From positions 1,178,001 through 1,242,000 of the forward strand of contig CP021423.1 of NCBI GenBank assembly GCA_002162075.1: DNA of 64,000 nt, read 5' to 3'. A program made the position numbers and the translations under genes. The notes below the pieces were generated by a model. The model was not told the origin of the DNA. It saw only the letters and a list, made by a program, of their open reading frames with translations, and did no database searches. Below are positions 43,248-51,786 of the stretch, in pieces (the first letter of the stretch is position 1; every line of letters starts with the position of its first letter). Source of the stretch: Armatimonadetes bacterium Uphvl-Ar1. Its GTDB lineage: Bacteria; Armatimonadota; Fimbriimonadia; Fimbriimonadales; Fimbriimonadaceae.

Positions 43248-43388
43248 CGTCGATATCAAAAGATAATTAGGACACTGGGTTCCAAATAATCGTTTGGATG
43301 AAGATTGTTATTGAGAAAGTTTCTCTCCCCTAATGAAGGTTGACCTATTCAACCCACTTACTAATACTGCTCATATCGTCCACTGGGT

Positions 43389-45332
43389 CTAAAATGCATT
43401 ACCGTATTTCCGGCGATCAAACACCAAATCCGATCCGATCTGCCACACATCTGAGTCAATCCGGTTTTCGGGAAGAATCTTACTGGAATGCACAATTGCA
43501 CTGGTCAACCCTGCTTCCCGGGCGTAATGCAAGAACACCGAGTTCAAAATCACTCGCGCCGAAGCCTTCAAGCCAAAACTTACATTGCTCACGCCAAGAA
43601 TCGAGTTCACCCGAGGATGCCGCAAATGCAACTCCTTGATCGCATCAATAGTTGCCATTGCCGATTCACGGAATTCTTCGTCCCCCGATCCCAGAGTGAA
43701 GGTGAGACAATCAATAAAGACATCCGAGTCCGGCAATCCATAAGCCCGCGTCCGCTCCAATATGCGCTCCGCAATCTGGACTTTCTTCTCTGCCGATTTC
43801 GCCATTCCATCCTCATCAATTGTCAATCCAACAACCGCGGCTCCATATCGCTGACACAAACTGAGAACCGCTTCTGTCCGACCCTCTCCATCTTCAAAGT
43901 TGATCGAATTGATCACTGGCTTTCCGGCAACACACTGGAGCGCCGCCTCAATCACCTCAACTTCCGTGGAGTCAATCATGATCGGAACAGTGATGTGCTG
44001 ATTGTAAGCCTTCAACAGCGTCGTCATATCTCGGACTTCATCCCGGCCAACATAGGCTGTACAAACATCAATCAGGTGCGAGCCTTCACCCTCAAGTTCC
44101 CGCGCCAGTTCAGTCATCCCTTCCCAGTTTTCTGCCGCAAGCATGTCGCGGAACGCCTTGCTGCCATTAGCATTTGTCCGCTCACCCACAATCAAATAGG
44201 AATTATCTTGAACCCATGGCACAAAGTCATACAAGCTCGAAGCCCCTTGGAGTCTGACTACCGCCGCCTGTTCATCAGACCGATAGCTAAAGTCGAATCC
44301 TGGGAAAACCCCTTGGCATGCAACCCAATGCCCCGCCGAATGTGAACGACCTTTAACTCGCTCTGCCACTTGCCGAATATGCTCCGGCGTCGTTCCGCAA
44401 CATCCCCCACAAATAGCAACCCCACTTTCCGAAACAAACTTTTCGTGAGCATCTGCCAGCTCATTCGGAGTAAGTTTATAGACTGCCTGACCACCCTCCA
44501 TCATCGGCAATCCCGCATTTGGTTGAATTGAAATCGGACGGGTGGAGTTCTCCCCAAGAAACTTGACGTATGGCGCCATCTCCGCCGGCCCGGTCGCACA
44601 GTTCATCCCAATTGCCACCACCTCGGGGAAACATTCAATCATGTTCAATGCCGCAGAAATATCCGACCCCACCAGCATGGTTCCGGTCTGTTCCATCGTT
44701 ACCTGAACCACAATCGGTACTTTTCGCCCCGTTGCCGCCATAGCATCCTTTGCCGCAACAATTCCCGCCTTGACCATCAGCAAATCCTGAAGGGTCTCAA
44801 GCAATAAGAAATCCGCTCCGCCGTCCAAAACGCCACGAAAAGAATCCGTGTAAGTTGCAAGCAAAGTCGCCCAATCAGTTTGCCCAAGGGAAATCAACTT
44901 GGTTCCGGGGCCGACTGCCCCCGCAACATACTTTGGTGAATCTGGAGTTTCGCACCGGTTTGCCGCCGACCGTGCAATCTGCGCCGCCGCAAAGCTGGTT
45001 TCGTAAACAAGCTCCGAAATCCCGTATTCCGCCAAAACAATTGATGTCGAACCAAAACTGTTCGATTCGACAATATCGCTTCCTGCTTCAAAGTAACGAA
45101 CGTGAATTTCCTCGACCAAATCTGGTTGAGTGAAATTCAATATCTCGTTGCACCCTTCCAAGAACTCCCCACCAAGCCGATCTGCCGCCGCTTTGACGGC
45201 ATCAGGCAAATGCGACTCCGCTTTTAGAATAAATGCATCGTCCGACAAACCCGCATTCTGATACTCGGTCCCCGTTGCCCCATCAAAGATCATGACGCCT
45301 TTGGCAAGTTGTTCGAGAAATGTCGGCTTCAT
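43389..45332 (-). CDS. metH: Methionine synthase fragment: homocysteine and pterin domains only
   Basis: 647 residues covering the two N-terminal domains of cobalamin-dependent MetH. The homocysteine barrel (1-325) has zinc ligands Cys245 (MNCATGP), Cys311 and Cys312 (GGCCGTTP). The methyltetrahydrofolate barrel (about 370-645) starts LIVGERTNANGSKAF and includes INSINFEDGEGR. It ends cleanly at LVFDRRKYGNAF, where full MetH continues with the cap, B12 and activation domains. The next 150 bases have no open frame for them, so this is a stand-alone two-domain form. The B12 part would have to be another protein. AATAAT lies six bases before the ATG. Confidence 0.92.
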   Translation of the reverse strand: MKPTFLEQLAKGVMIFDGATGTEYQNAGLSDDAFILKAESHLPDAVKAAADRLGGEFLEGCNEILNFTQPDLVEEIHVRYFEAGSDIVESNSFGSTSIVLAEYGISELVYETSFAAAQIARSAANRCETPDSPKYVAGAVGPGTKLISLGQTDWATLLATYTDSFRGVLDGGADFLLLETLQDLLMVKAGIVAAKDAMAATGRKVPIVVQVTMEQTGTMLVGSDISAALNMIECFPEVVAIGMNCATGPAEMAPYVKFLGENSTRPISIQPNAGLPMMEGGQAVYKLTPNELADAHEKFVSESGVAICGGCCGTTPEHIRQVAERVKGRSHSAGHWVACQGVFPGFDFSYRSDEQAAVVRLQGASSLYDFVPWVQDNSYLIVGERTNANGSKAFRDMLAAENWEGMTELARELEGEGSHLIDVCTAYVGRDEVRDMTTLLKAYNQHITVPIMIDSTEVEVIEAALQCVAGKPVINSINFEDGEGRTEAVLSLCQRYGAAVVGLTIDEDGMAKSAEKKVQIAERILERTRAYGLPDSDVFIDCLTFTLGSGDEEFRESAMATIDAIKELHLRHPRVNSILGVSNVSFGLKASARVILNSVFLHYAREAGLTSAIVHSSKILPENRIDSDVWQIGSDLVFDRRKYGNAF

Positions 45333-45338
45333 GGCCCT

Positions 45339-45344
45339 ATTATT
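45339..45344 (-). promoter_or_regulatory. -10 box for metH
   Basis: AATAAT on the minus strand six bases upstream of the metH ATG; leaderless arrangement, divergent from the acyltransferase-like gene. Confidence 0.4.
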
Positions 45345-45405
45345 GCGTTATCGAAATACGGCGAATAAGCCTCAGGCAAACTTGGAACAACCCAACCCAG
45401 CATAA

Positions 45406-46839
45406 ATGCGCGTAATCCCGTCCAGCATCGATCCTCCTCAAGCGAGCAATACCCGCATCGCGAGCATCGACATGCTTCGAGGATTGGCCATTTTGGGAAT
45501 GGCGCTGAGTGGAATGCTCCCGTGGGGAACTCTCCCAGCGTGGATGTATCACGCGCAACTCCCTCCACCGGAAATGAAATTCAATGCCGATGTTCCAGGG
45601 ATCACGTGGGTCGATTGGGTCTTTCCATTTTTTCTCTTTGCTTTGGGAGCAGCTATTCCTCTCAACCTATCAAAAAAGTTAGAACACGTCAAATCTTGGA
45701 CATCTCTCATCCCCGATATTCTCCGCCGTTACGGTCTGCTCCTTGCCTTCGCCTATCTCAGCCAGCACCTCCGGCCCATTTCGATTAACTCAAGCCCCGA
45801 CCAATCAACTTGGATGTTGGCCTTGCTTTTCTTTTTTGCGACGTTCCTCGCCTTTGTCAGACTCCCAGAAAGTTGGTCAGCAAGTCACCGTTATTGCTTC
45901 AACTTGACCGGATGGATGATCCTCATTGCTGCGCTCATCTCTCTCCCAGCCCCTGATGGCCAGGTCTTTTATTACCTCAACACCAGGGTTGACATTATTT
46001 TATTTGTCCTCGCAAATGTATCGCTGAGTGGCACGATCATCTGGATACTGACCCGCCATTCACCGCAAACCCGGTGGATCATCACCGCGATCATCGCGGC
46101 TGCCTTTATCGCTAAAGAGTTCGATGGCCCCATCAAAGTACTCTGGAATTTCAATCCCCTGCCCTGGTTCTGGCAAAACGAATTCCACAAATATTTGCTG
46201 ATCGTTTTGCCCGCCACGATCTGCGGAGAGGCACTCCTCAATCATTCCAAATTCAAAGAGCCTCTAGAACATACTCCGGGTGCCGAGTGGACAATCACCT
46301 TCACTGCAATCTTCTCGCTCCTTTCAATCACCGCCGCCCTGTTCTTACGTGAACTCGAATTCGCACTATTCATCGCAGTCATCAGTGGTGCCCTTGGCAC
46401 AGTGATTGCCTCAAGAGCCTGCCATTTTTCACCCGGAATGAAGACAATGATTCGCCTTGCCGCATATTTTGTTTTGCTCGGCGTAATCCTCGACCCGACT
46501 GCCGGCGGCATCAAAAAAGACCCCGCCAATCTGAGCTACTTCTTCACTTTAACCGGACTTGCTATTTGGTTGACCATCGCCTTCACGAATCTCTCTAAGT
46601 ACCGACTGATCGAAAAACTTATGAGTCCTCTCACCCTTACGGGCATGAACCCCCTCCTTGGCTATGTTGCCATTACCAACTTTGTTCCCGCAGTAATCCG
46701 TCTCACTCAACTCCATTCGTGGGTCGGAGATCAGGGATGGACTCCCTGGCAACTTGCGGGGTACGGATTGTTCCAAACGTTAATTGTGGCAATCGTGTGC
46801 ATCGTTGCATCGCGATCAAAGCTATTTCTACGAGCCTAA
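45406..46839 (+). CDS. DUF5009/HGSNAT-like membrane acyltransferase
   Basis: A 477-residue membrane protein with about twelve helices. The opening IASIDMLRGLAILGMALSGM and, after a loop, GITWVDWVFPFFLFALGAAI match the bacterial relatives of heparan-alpha-glucosaminide N-acetyltransferase (DUF5009). These are thought to acetylate sugars across the membrane. The usual loop histidine may be the one in AWMYHAQLP. Substrate unknown. It is divergent from metH and is followed after 56 bases by the SLBB export gene, so a role in exported glycans is possible. Confidence 0.8.
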   Translation: MRVIPSSIDPPQASNTRIASIDMLRGLAILGMALSGMLPWGTLPAWMYHAQLPPPEMKFNADVPGITWVDWVFPFFLFALGAAIPLNLSKKLEHVKSWTSLIPDILRRYGLLLAFAYLSQHLRPISINSSPDQSTWMLALLFFFATFLAFVRLPESWSASHRYCFNLTGWMILIAALISLPAPDGQVFYYLNTRVDIILFVLANVSLSGTIIWILTRHSPQTRWIITAIIAAAFIAKEFDGPIKVLWNFNPLPWFWQNEFHKYLLIVLPATICGEALLNHSKFKEPLEHTPGAEWTITFTAIFSLLSITAALFLRELEFALFIAVISGALGTVIASRACHFSPGMKTMIRLAAYFVLLGVILDPTAGGIKKDPANLSYFFTLTGLAIWLTIAFTNLSKYRLIEKLMSPLTLTGMNPLLGYVAITNFVPAVIRLTQLHSWVGDQGWTPWQLAGYGLFQTLIVAIVCIVASRSKLFLRA

Positions 46840-46895
46840 TTTAGCCGGAATCCTGACAACTTCACTCAGGCTCAAACGTCCAAACCCGCAGAACC

Positions 46896-48059
46896 ATGGC
46901 TGTCAAACGGGTCTTATCCGTCCTCCTCACGCTTTTTGCGATCACCGGGATCCTCCTGGCTCAGGCTGCACCCCTGATCAAAGCTGGCGACACTCTCCAG
47001 CTCATTTGCGCCGAAGAGCCAAGCATTAACCAGGATTACCGCGTGACCAGTGATGGCCTCATCCTGGTTGACTTTCTCGGAGCCGTTAAAGTCGCGGGTC
47101 TGACAGAGGCACAAGCCGCTGACAAGATTGCAAAGCAACTCCTGGACGAAAAAATCCTTAAGAAAGCCACGGTCAGCGTAAAGCTTGTCAGCCCCGAAAT
47201 CAAGATGGTGAAGTTCAGCGGCGCGGTCAAACTCGCCGCCGAAACAGCATGGAAACAGGGCATGACACTTGCCGATGTCATTCGGCTCGCCGAAATCCTT
47301 CCCGAAACCGACCTGGCCAAAGTTCAAATCAAATCGGCTGACAGCAAAATTCAGATTGCCGACACCACTAAAGGTGAAAATCCCGTTCTCCTGCCGGGAG
47401 ATGAAATCACATTCTTCAAGAAAGCCGAAACAACTCCCCCCGTAGACCCCAAAAATCCTCCGACAGACCCCGAAGTACCTGTACAGCAAGGCGATGCCAC
47501 AAAAGTAACGTTGAAAGGCAAAGTCACCCTTCCTGGAACCTATGACATAACCGCTAATCTCACCCTCCGAGAGCTTTTGGTGCGAGCCGGGGGATTCACC
47601 GAGGGTGCAAATCTGAACTCAATCAGTCTCGATCGAAGTGGTGCTAAACGGAGCCTGACCCTTCCCACCGATAACGACTTCCGTATTCAAGCCGGCGACA
47701 TCATCACCGTGGACGACCGACCAAAGTCAACGCTCTTCGTCATTCTGGATGGTTCAGTCCGCCGACCAGGTCGTTACGAAATATCAGAAGGCACCAAACT
47801 GTCAGAGCTGATCAAACTTGCGGGTGGATTCAATAACGGAGCCCAAACCAGCAAGATCAAAATCTACTCAACCGGAAACGAACGCCCCCGCGAGATTAAC
47901 TTTGAGGATATCGTTCTTGGCTATCGAGGAGACATCAATCTAACCACTGGCCAAACTATTGAAGTCCCCGGCCCTCGAACTGAAACCTCTCTCAAATTTG
48001 GCGCAAAGGAACGAACCGCCGCGGGACCAATCGCACTCCTCCTCCTCTTTGGGTCATAG
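46896..48059 (+). CDS. Polysaccharide-export-like protein with SLBB domains
   Basis: 387 residues: a signal peptide (1-24, ILLAQAA), a Poly_export/Wza N-domain (KAGDTLQLICAEEPSINQDY through VDFLGAVKVAGLTEAQAADK, about 26-90), a second similar ridge to 165, a proline-rich linker (TTPPVDPKNPPTDPEVP), then two SLBB folds (about 200-270 and 285-345). The lipoprotein cysteine and C-terminal membrane helix of true Wza are absent; the tail ends in a short hydrophobic GPIALLLLFGS. Such proteins form or line outer-membrane channels for exopolysaccharide. No Wzc-type kinase is nearby. Confidence 0.85.
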   Translation: MAVKRVLSVLLTLFAITGILLAQAAPLIKAGDTLQLICAEEPSINQDYRVTSDGLILVDFLGAVKVAGLTEAQAADKIAKQLLDEKILKKATVSVKLVSPEIKMVKFSGAVKLAAETAWKQGMTLADVIRLAEILPETDLAKVQIKSADSKIQIADTTKGENPVLLPGDEITFFKKAETTPPVDPKNPPTDPEVPVQQGDATKVTLKGKVTLPGTYDITANLTLRELLVRAGGFTEGANLNSISLDRSGAKRSLTLPTDNDFRIQAGDIITVDDRPKSTLFVILDGSVRRPGRYEISEGTKLSELIKLAGGFNNGAQTSKIKIYSTGNERPREINFEDIVLGYRGDINLTTGQTIEVPGPRTETSLKFGAKERTAAGPIALLLLFGS

Positions 48060-48068
48060 TGAAGGCAT

Positions 48069-48827
48069 ATGCCTTGGGATAAAAGCAAAGGCCGGCCCGA
48101 ACCGATTCGCGCCTTGAATCAAATCCGCGAGGTTGAGAATCACGAACCTCTCGTTGATCTACGGACGGCCTGTCCAACGTGCGTCATTCACCGCGGCTCT
48201 GTCATCCCCTACCTCCGGAAGTCGGTCGCCGAAAAGCTCGAGACTGCCGCCCAATTTCTTCCCCAAAACGTCAAAGTTGCCGTCGTTGATGCGTGGAGAC
48301 CATTTGATCGCCAAGTCCGAATCTGGGAATGGATGTGGGGTTGTTTGGAAGAAGCCCGTCCTGATCTATCCTATGCGGCCAAACGGCGAATGATCTGCCG
48401 GTTCGTCGCCCCCATCGATCAAAAAGCCCCTCCCGGCCACACGACCGGGGCCGCCGTTGACGTCTGGCTAATTGATGAAAACGGAGAAGAAATTGACGTT
48501 ACTTCACCGTTCGAGCGACTTGCTGGAGCTCCAACTTACGTGTTCGGATTGACTCCAGAAGCCGAACGCAATCGAATGATGCTCGTCGAAGCCATGCTTG
48601 GCGCTGGATTCAGCAACTGCCGCGACGAATGGTGGCATTACAGCTACGGCGATGCTGGTTGGGCCGTCCGCATGGATTTGAACGAGTGCTTCTACGGGCG
48701 CATCGATCAAGACCTGGAACTTTACAAAGCCCAAGAACGCGAATGGAACATCCGCATGCTCAGCCGCGAGAACCCGTTCTTGCAGGAGGGCGCGCCTGGC
48801 TCAAAGCCTCCCAAACCCACTCCGTAG
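48069..48827 (+). CDS. D-alanyl-D-alanine dipeptidase, VanX/DdpX-like (M15D)
   Basis: A 252-residue zinc peptidase that cleaves free D-Ala-D-Ala. Zinc ligands are His124 and Asp131 (GHTTGAAVDVWL) and His190. Glu187 (DEWWHYSYGD) is the base, and Arg77 (VVDAWRPFDRQ) is the transition-state arginine. It has no signal peptide, so it is cytosolic. With no vanHA beside it, a nutrient-recycling role like E. coli DdpX is more likely than glycopeptide resistance. Starts nine bases after the SLBB stop; its last 68 bases overlap the convergent gene. Confidence 0.92.
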   Translation: MPWDKSKGRPEPIRALNQIREVENHEPLVDLRTACPTCVIHRGSVIPYLRKSVAEKLETAAQFLPQNVKVAVVDAWRPFDRQVRIWEWMWGCLEEARPDLSYAAKRRMICRFVAPIDQKAPPGHTTGAAVDVWLIDENGEEIDVTSPFERLAGAPTYVFGLTPEAERNRMMLVEAMLGAGFSNCRDEWWHYSYGDAGWAVRMDLNECFYGRIDQDLELYKAQEREWNIRMLSRENPFLQEGAPGSKPPKPTP

Positions 48828-51129
48828 GCGGAAGCACTCCATTCGGTCTAAATTCTCCCGGCGCGACCATGATCACGTCAATTTGGCAATTGATGGGCTC
48901 GTCTGTTTCCGCGCGAATCCACATACGCGTTTGCCCGGGTGGAAGCGTCAACTGCCCCGCTCGGTACCATGCAAATCCTGACCCGTAAAAACTCACAGGA
49001 TTCGGTTCCATCTCCATAGCCTGGCCCGCCAAACTGATTTTGAGTGCCTTTCTGGCTGGTTCGTCCATTTTCGCCGCAATCCAAATGCTGTGCGATCCAC
49101 CCAGTCGGTTCTGCACGATATATTCAGAAGCATAAGGGGCAACGGTTTTGACCTTCGGATTCAATTCCAATACCTTTCCGCCCGAAGTGCCCGAAACGTC
49201 CAGCATGTCACTAAAATTCGATGTCACTGGATTCTCTGCTTCTAACCAGTTGTAGGGAGCGGCGCGAACCGCCATACTTTGAAACTGATTGCGGATCGCA
49301 AGGTAAGAGGCCAGCGGAGTTCGCTCAAACCCACTTGTCGTTCGCTTCAAATTGGTCAATTCCGTCCCCGAAAGATCAATCAACTTTCCAAACGTATCGA
49401 TCAAATATGAGACCGCCGCCTGGTTGGCATAAAACCCATCAAGAGGCACTGGGATATCGGATGACCCTTCAACAATGACGGGCGTTGTCGGAATCGTCAA
49501 CTCAACTTCGTTTTTCTTCGCTTTGATCAGCAAGTCACTTCCGTCAATCGCAACCATCGTTGTGACAACCTCGGAGGACATTCGCATTTTCACCCTCTGC
49601 GGTTGACTGATCGCCCAAAACACAAAAGTCGTTATTCCTCGGTCAACAAACCGATAACCTTCAATCGTTGGCCCCAGATCAAGTCGTTCACCGGAAACTG
49701 GCGACGGTATCCACACCATTCCACCTGGCAATCTTCCCGTGACCGCGGGATTTGTCGCCGCAAAGGGATAATACAGTGGCCTTACGCCGTTGCGAGCCAT
49801 ACTCGCTTGGTCGCGATACGTCTCGGCTGCGTCTGCAACTGCTGTCCGCAACTCAGGAGAGGAAGCATTGAAAAACCACCCTCGGGTTCCCAGTGACTCA
49901 CTTTGGCGAATGATTCGACCAGCATCAAGAGCAGTTTCTCCCTCCTGGAGTTGAACCGAAACCGCCAATCCGACCATCGGACGACCCCTTCGGAGAGCAC
50001 TACTCATCGGGCCCGCCGACATGTCTAGTACATCAACCGCCGATCTTGGATCCATTCGGAAACTGATCCCGGCGAGTGCACCATCTGCATCCTCATACAA
50101 ACCGCCCCAGCCTGACCAATCCTGAAAAACTGGACGTCCCGTCGTATCAGAAATCACATCTACCAAGCGATTCAGCCGCCGAGCCGCCCCGCTCCTAACA
50201 ACCGTTCGAATATCACTCCAAATCTCATCGCGTCGCTCCGAACTCGTGACCTTCCCAGAATTCAGATTCAAAATAGAATCGACACCCCGGCTTCCTTGCC
50301 ACAAAGGAACACATGCCGCAAAATCTTCAAAACTTCTATTGTGGTGAAGCCCGACGTGCCAAGATGCCGCGACCAAGTCTGGCGTACCATATTTCTGACG
50401 AAGATACGTTTCAAGCTCCAGCCGGAAAAGTTTGCTCGTCGGAACCAATGTGTCATCTACTTGAAAGCTCCGAACGGTTTTCCCCGCCGGATTCACCAAC
50501 CCCCGATATCCCGACCCAAGCGGAGCGTTCTGCAAGATGGTCAAAAGTTGATCGCGATAAAGATCAAACCCCTCCCAATAATCTGCCATCCGTTGATCTT
50601 TGACTTCCGGATAGAGGACAAGGACATGGGGAAAATCTGAACCCAGGTCATATCGAAATGGCAACTTCCCCGCCTGAATTGAAAGCCAACCTTCCCAAAT
50701 CACGGCCCCATTTCGCTCGTTCGCAAAAATCCCATAGGCGCGCTCACCACTCGGAATGTCGACCTTGATGTCAACTCGACCCATAAGCCCGGAAACCCTG
50801 TAACTCTTTGGCTCAATAGCGACCACAGATGCCGAAGGTGCTAATGCCGACACTCCGATCAAATAGCGAAATCCTCGGGATTCCAGCTCCGGCAAAACCC
50901 TCCGCCAGGTTCCCAAATCGAGTGGTAACTCAACAAACACATCTGTAACCCCTGCTTGCACAGCCTGATCCATCGCTTCAACCGTAGGATCAATATGTAA
51001 TCCAACCGGTATGTAAGGAGACCCATCGAATGCCAACGACCGCTCGCGTGTCACTTCCCATTTGCGATCTTGAACAACCGGTTCAACCTGCCCCAACCCC
51101 AAAACGACCGTCAATAAAGCAGAAACCAC
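48760..51129 (-). CDS. Large secreted protein, possibly glycoside-hydrolase-like
   Basis: 789 residues with a signal-like start (MVSALLTVVLGLGQ). Residues about 35-100 (FDGSPYIPVGLHI, then VTDVFVELP) and about 235-330 (RLELETYLRQKYG, RNRLVDVISDTTGRP-like stretch) resemble the barrel of GH42/GH-A enzymes, and about 645-770 (YNWLEAENP, FYGSGFAWYRAG) resembles a carbohydrate-binding domain. No catalytic pair can be named, so the function stays open. The GTG start lies in the 3' arm of a hairpin that may end the upstream transcript; the TTG at 51114 is an alternative start. Confidence 0.65.
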   Translation of the reverse strand: MVSALLTVVLGLGQVEPVVQDRKWEVTRERSLAFDGSPYIPVGLHIDPTVEAMDQAVQAGVTDVFVELPLDLGTWRRVLPELESRGFRYLIGVSALAPSASVVAIEPKSYRVSGLMGRVDIKVDIPSGERAYGIFANERNGAVIWEGWLSIQAGKLPFRYDLGSDFPHVLVLYPEVKDQRMADYWEGFDLYRDQLLTILQNAPLGSGYRGLVNPAGKTVRSFQVDDTLVPTSKLFRLELETYLRQKYGTPDLVAASWHVGLHHNRSFEDFAACVPLWQGSRGVDSILNLNSGKVTSSERRDEIWSDIRTVVRSGAARRLNRLVDVISDTTGRPVFQDWSGWGGLYEDADGALAGISFRMDPRSAVDVLDMSAGPMSSALRRGRPMVGLAVSVQLQEGETALDAGRIIRQSESLGTRGWFFNASSPELRTAVADAAETYRDQASMARNGVRPLYYPFAATNPAVTGRLPGGMVWIPSPVSGERLDLGPTIEGYRFVDRGITTFVFWAISQPQRVKMRMSSEVVTTMVAIDGSDLLIKAKKNEVELTIPTTPVIVEGSSDIPVPLDGFYANQAAVSYLIDTFGKLIDLSGTELTNLKRTTSGFERTPLASYLAIRNQFQSMAVRAAPYNWLEAENPVTSNFSDMLDVSGTSGGKVLELNPKVKTVAPYASEYIVQNRLGGSHSIWIAAKMDEPARKALKISLAGQAMEMEPNPVSFYGSGFAWYRAGQLTLPPGQTRMWIRAETDEPINCQIDVIMVAPGEFRPNGVLPPTEWVWEALSQARPPARTGSRG

Positions 51130-51154
51130 GCTGGTAGTTTACCAGCGTGGTTTC
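51122..51154 (-). terminator. Hairpin between two minus-strand genes, possible terminator
   Basis: Perfect 14-base arms (GAAACCACGCTGGT at 51122-51135, complement at 51141-51154) with a five-base loop. On the minus strand it follows the 51179-51757 gene and runs into a T-rich stretch. Its 3' arm contains the GTG start of the next gene, so it may also hide that start. Confidence 0.6.
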
Positions 51155-51178
51155 CCGATTCCAAATCGGTTGGAAGAC

Positions 51179-51757
51179 TTACCGCTTGCGCTTCTTTCCG
51201 CCGGGGCCGAGTTCCATGCCCACATGCGGTTCAAGGAAGTCCGCACGGAACTTGATATGGCGCTTCATTTCCCCCGACTTTGTTGTCCAGTTCACTCGTT
51301 CCAGAGTCCACTGCCATCCAATGTCTGTGGTCGAATAAAGGAATTCAACCCCTTCTTGCAAAATATCTCCCATCAATGTTTTCAGGTCATTTCGGTCACC
51401 CAAAATGCGCTCACCTGCCGCCATCGAAGGCTTCAAGTGTACGGTCAATGTGACGGCCTCTTCCTCCGCCGCCTTCAATTTCGCCTTCTTAGTGTCTTCA
51501 ACCGTATCCTGAACCTGGGTTACTTCTCTCGAAACTGCCGTGGTCATTGCATCATAGGTATCAGATTTCCAGGCGTAGCTCTGATTGTCATAAACTGCAT
51601 CCGCCATACGCCCCGCTTCCACAAGGGCAGTTGCGAGCAAGGCCGCATCCGTCGGCTTCAAATCTTTGTATGTCTTTCGAATCGTGTCGAAAGTGCTTTC
51701 CGGTTTGGTCAAGTTGCAAGTAATCAAACTTCGTGTGTCCTTCCCACGCATTTTCAT
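51179..51757 (-). CDS. Small basic protein of unknown function
   Basis: Not recognised. 192 residues, no signal peptide. A helical first half (about 20-110) contains a charged coiled coil (VQDTVEDTKKAKLKAAEEEA), followed by a mixed part with GWQWTLERVNWTTKSGEMKR. It ends in a very basic GPGGKKRKR tail that suggests nucleic-acid or ribosome binding. Divergent from the BMP lipoprotein gene and ended by the hairpin at 51122-51154. Confidence 0.6.
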   Translation of the reverse strand: MKMRGKDTRSLITCNLTKPESTFDTIRKTYKDLKPTDAALLATALVEAGRMADAVYDNQSYAWKSDTYDAMTTAVSREVTQVQDTVEDTKKAKLKAAEEEAVTLTVHLKPSMAAGERILGDRNDLKTLMGDILQEGVEFLYSTTDIGWQWTLERVNWTTKSGEMKRHIKFRADFLEPHVGMELGPGGKKRKR

Positions 51758-51765
51758 GCCTGGTC

Positions 51766-51771
51766 TATAAT
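51766..51771 (+). promoter_or_regulatory. -10 box for the BMP lipoprotein gene
   Basis: Consensus TATAAT 15 bases before the ATG at 51787. It rules out the upstream in-frame starts from 51733, and the ATG at 51775 lies before the expected RNA start. Confidence 0.6.
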
Positions 51772-51786
51772 CAAATGATTCTACCT

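Noticed and set aside
43236..43388. SAM or cobalamin riboswitch between metH and metY
   Set aside because: No recognisable conserved blocks such as the B12-box; a -10 box close to the ATG indicates a leaderless metY instead.
43488..44345. Plus-strand ORF of 285 codons inside metH
   Set aside because: Antisense to conserved MetH domains, with no start signal and biased composition; a shadow.
48069..48827. Vancomycin resistance cluster (VanX plus VanW genes)
   Set aside because: No vanH, vanA-type ligase or VanRS is present, and the VanW genes are far away in other operons.
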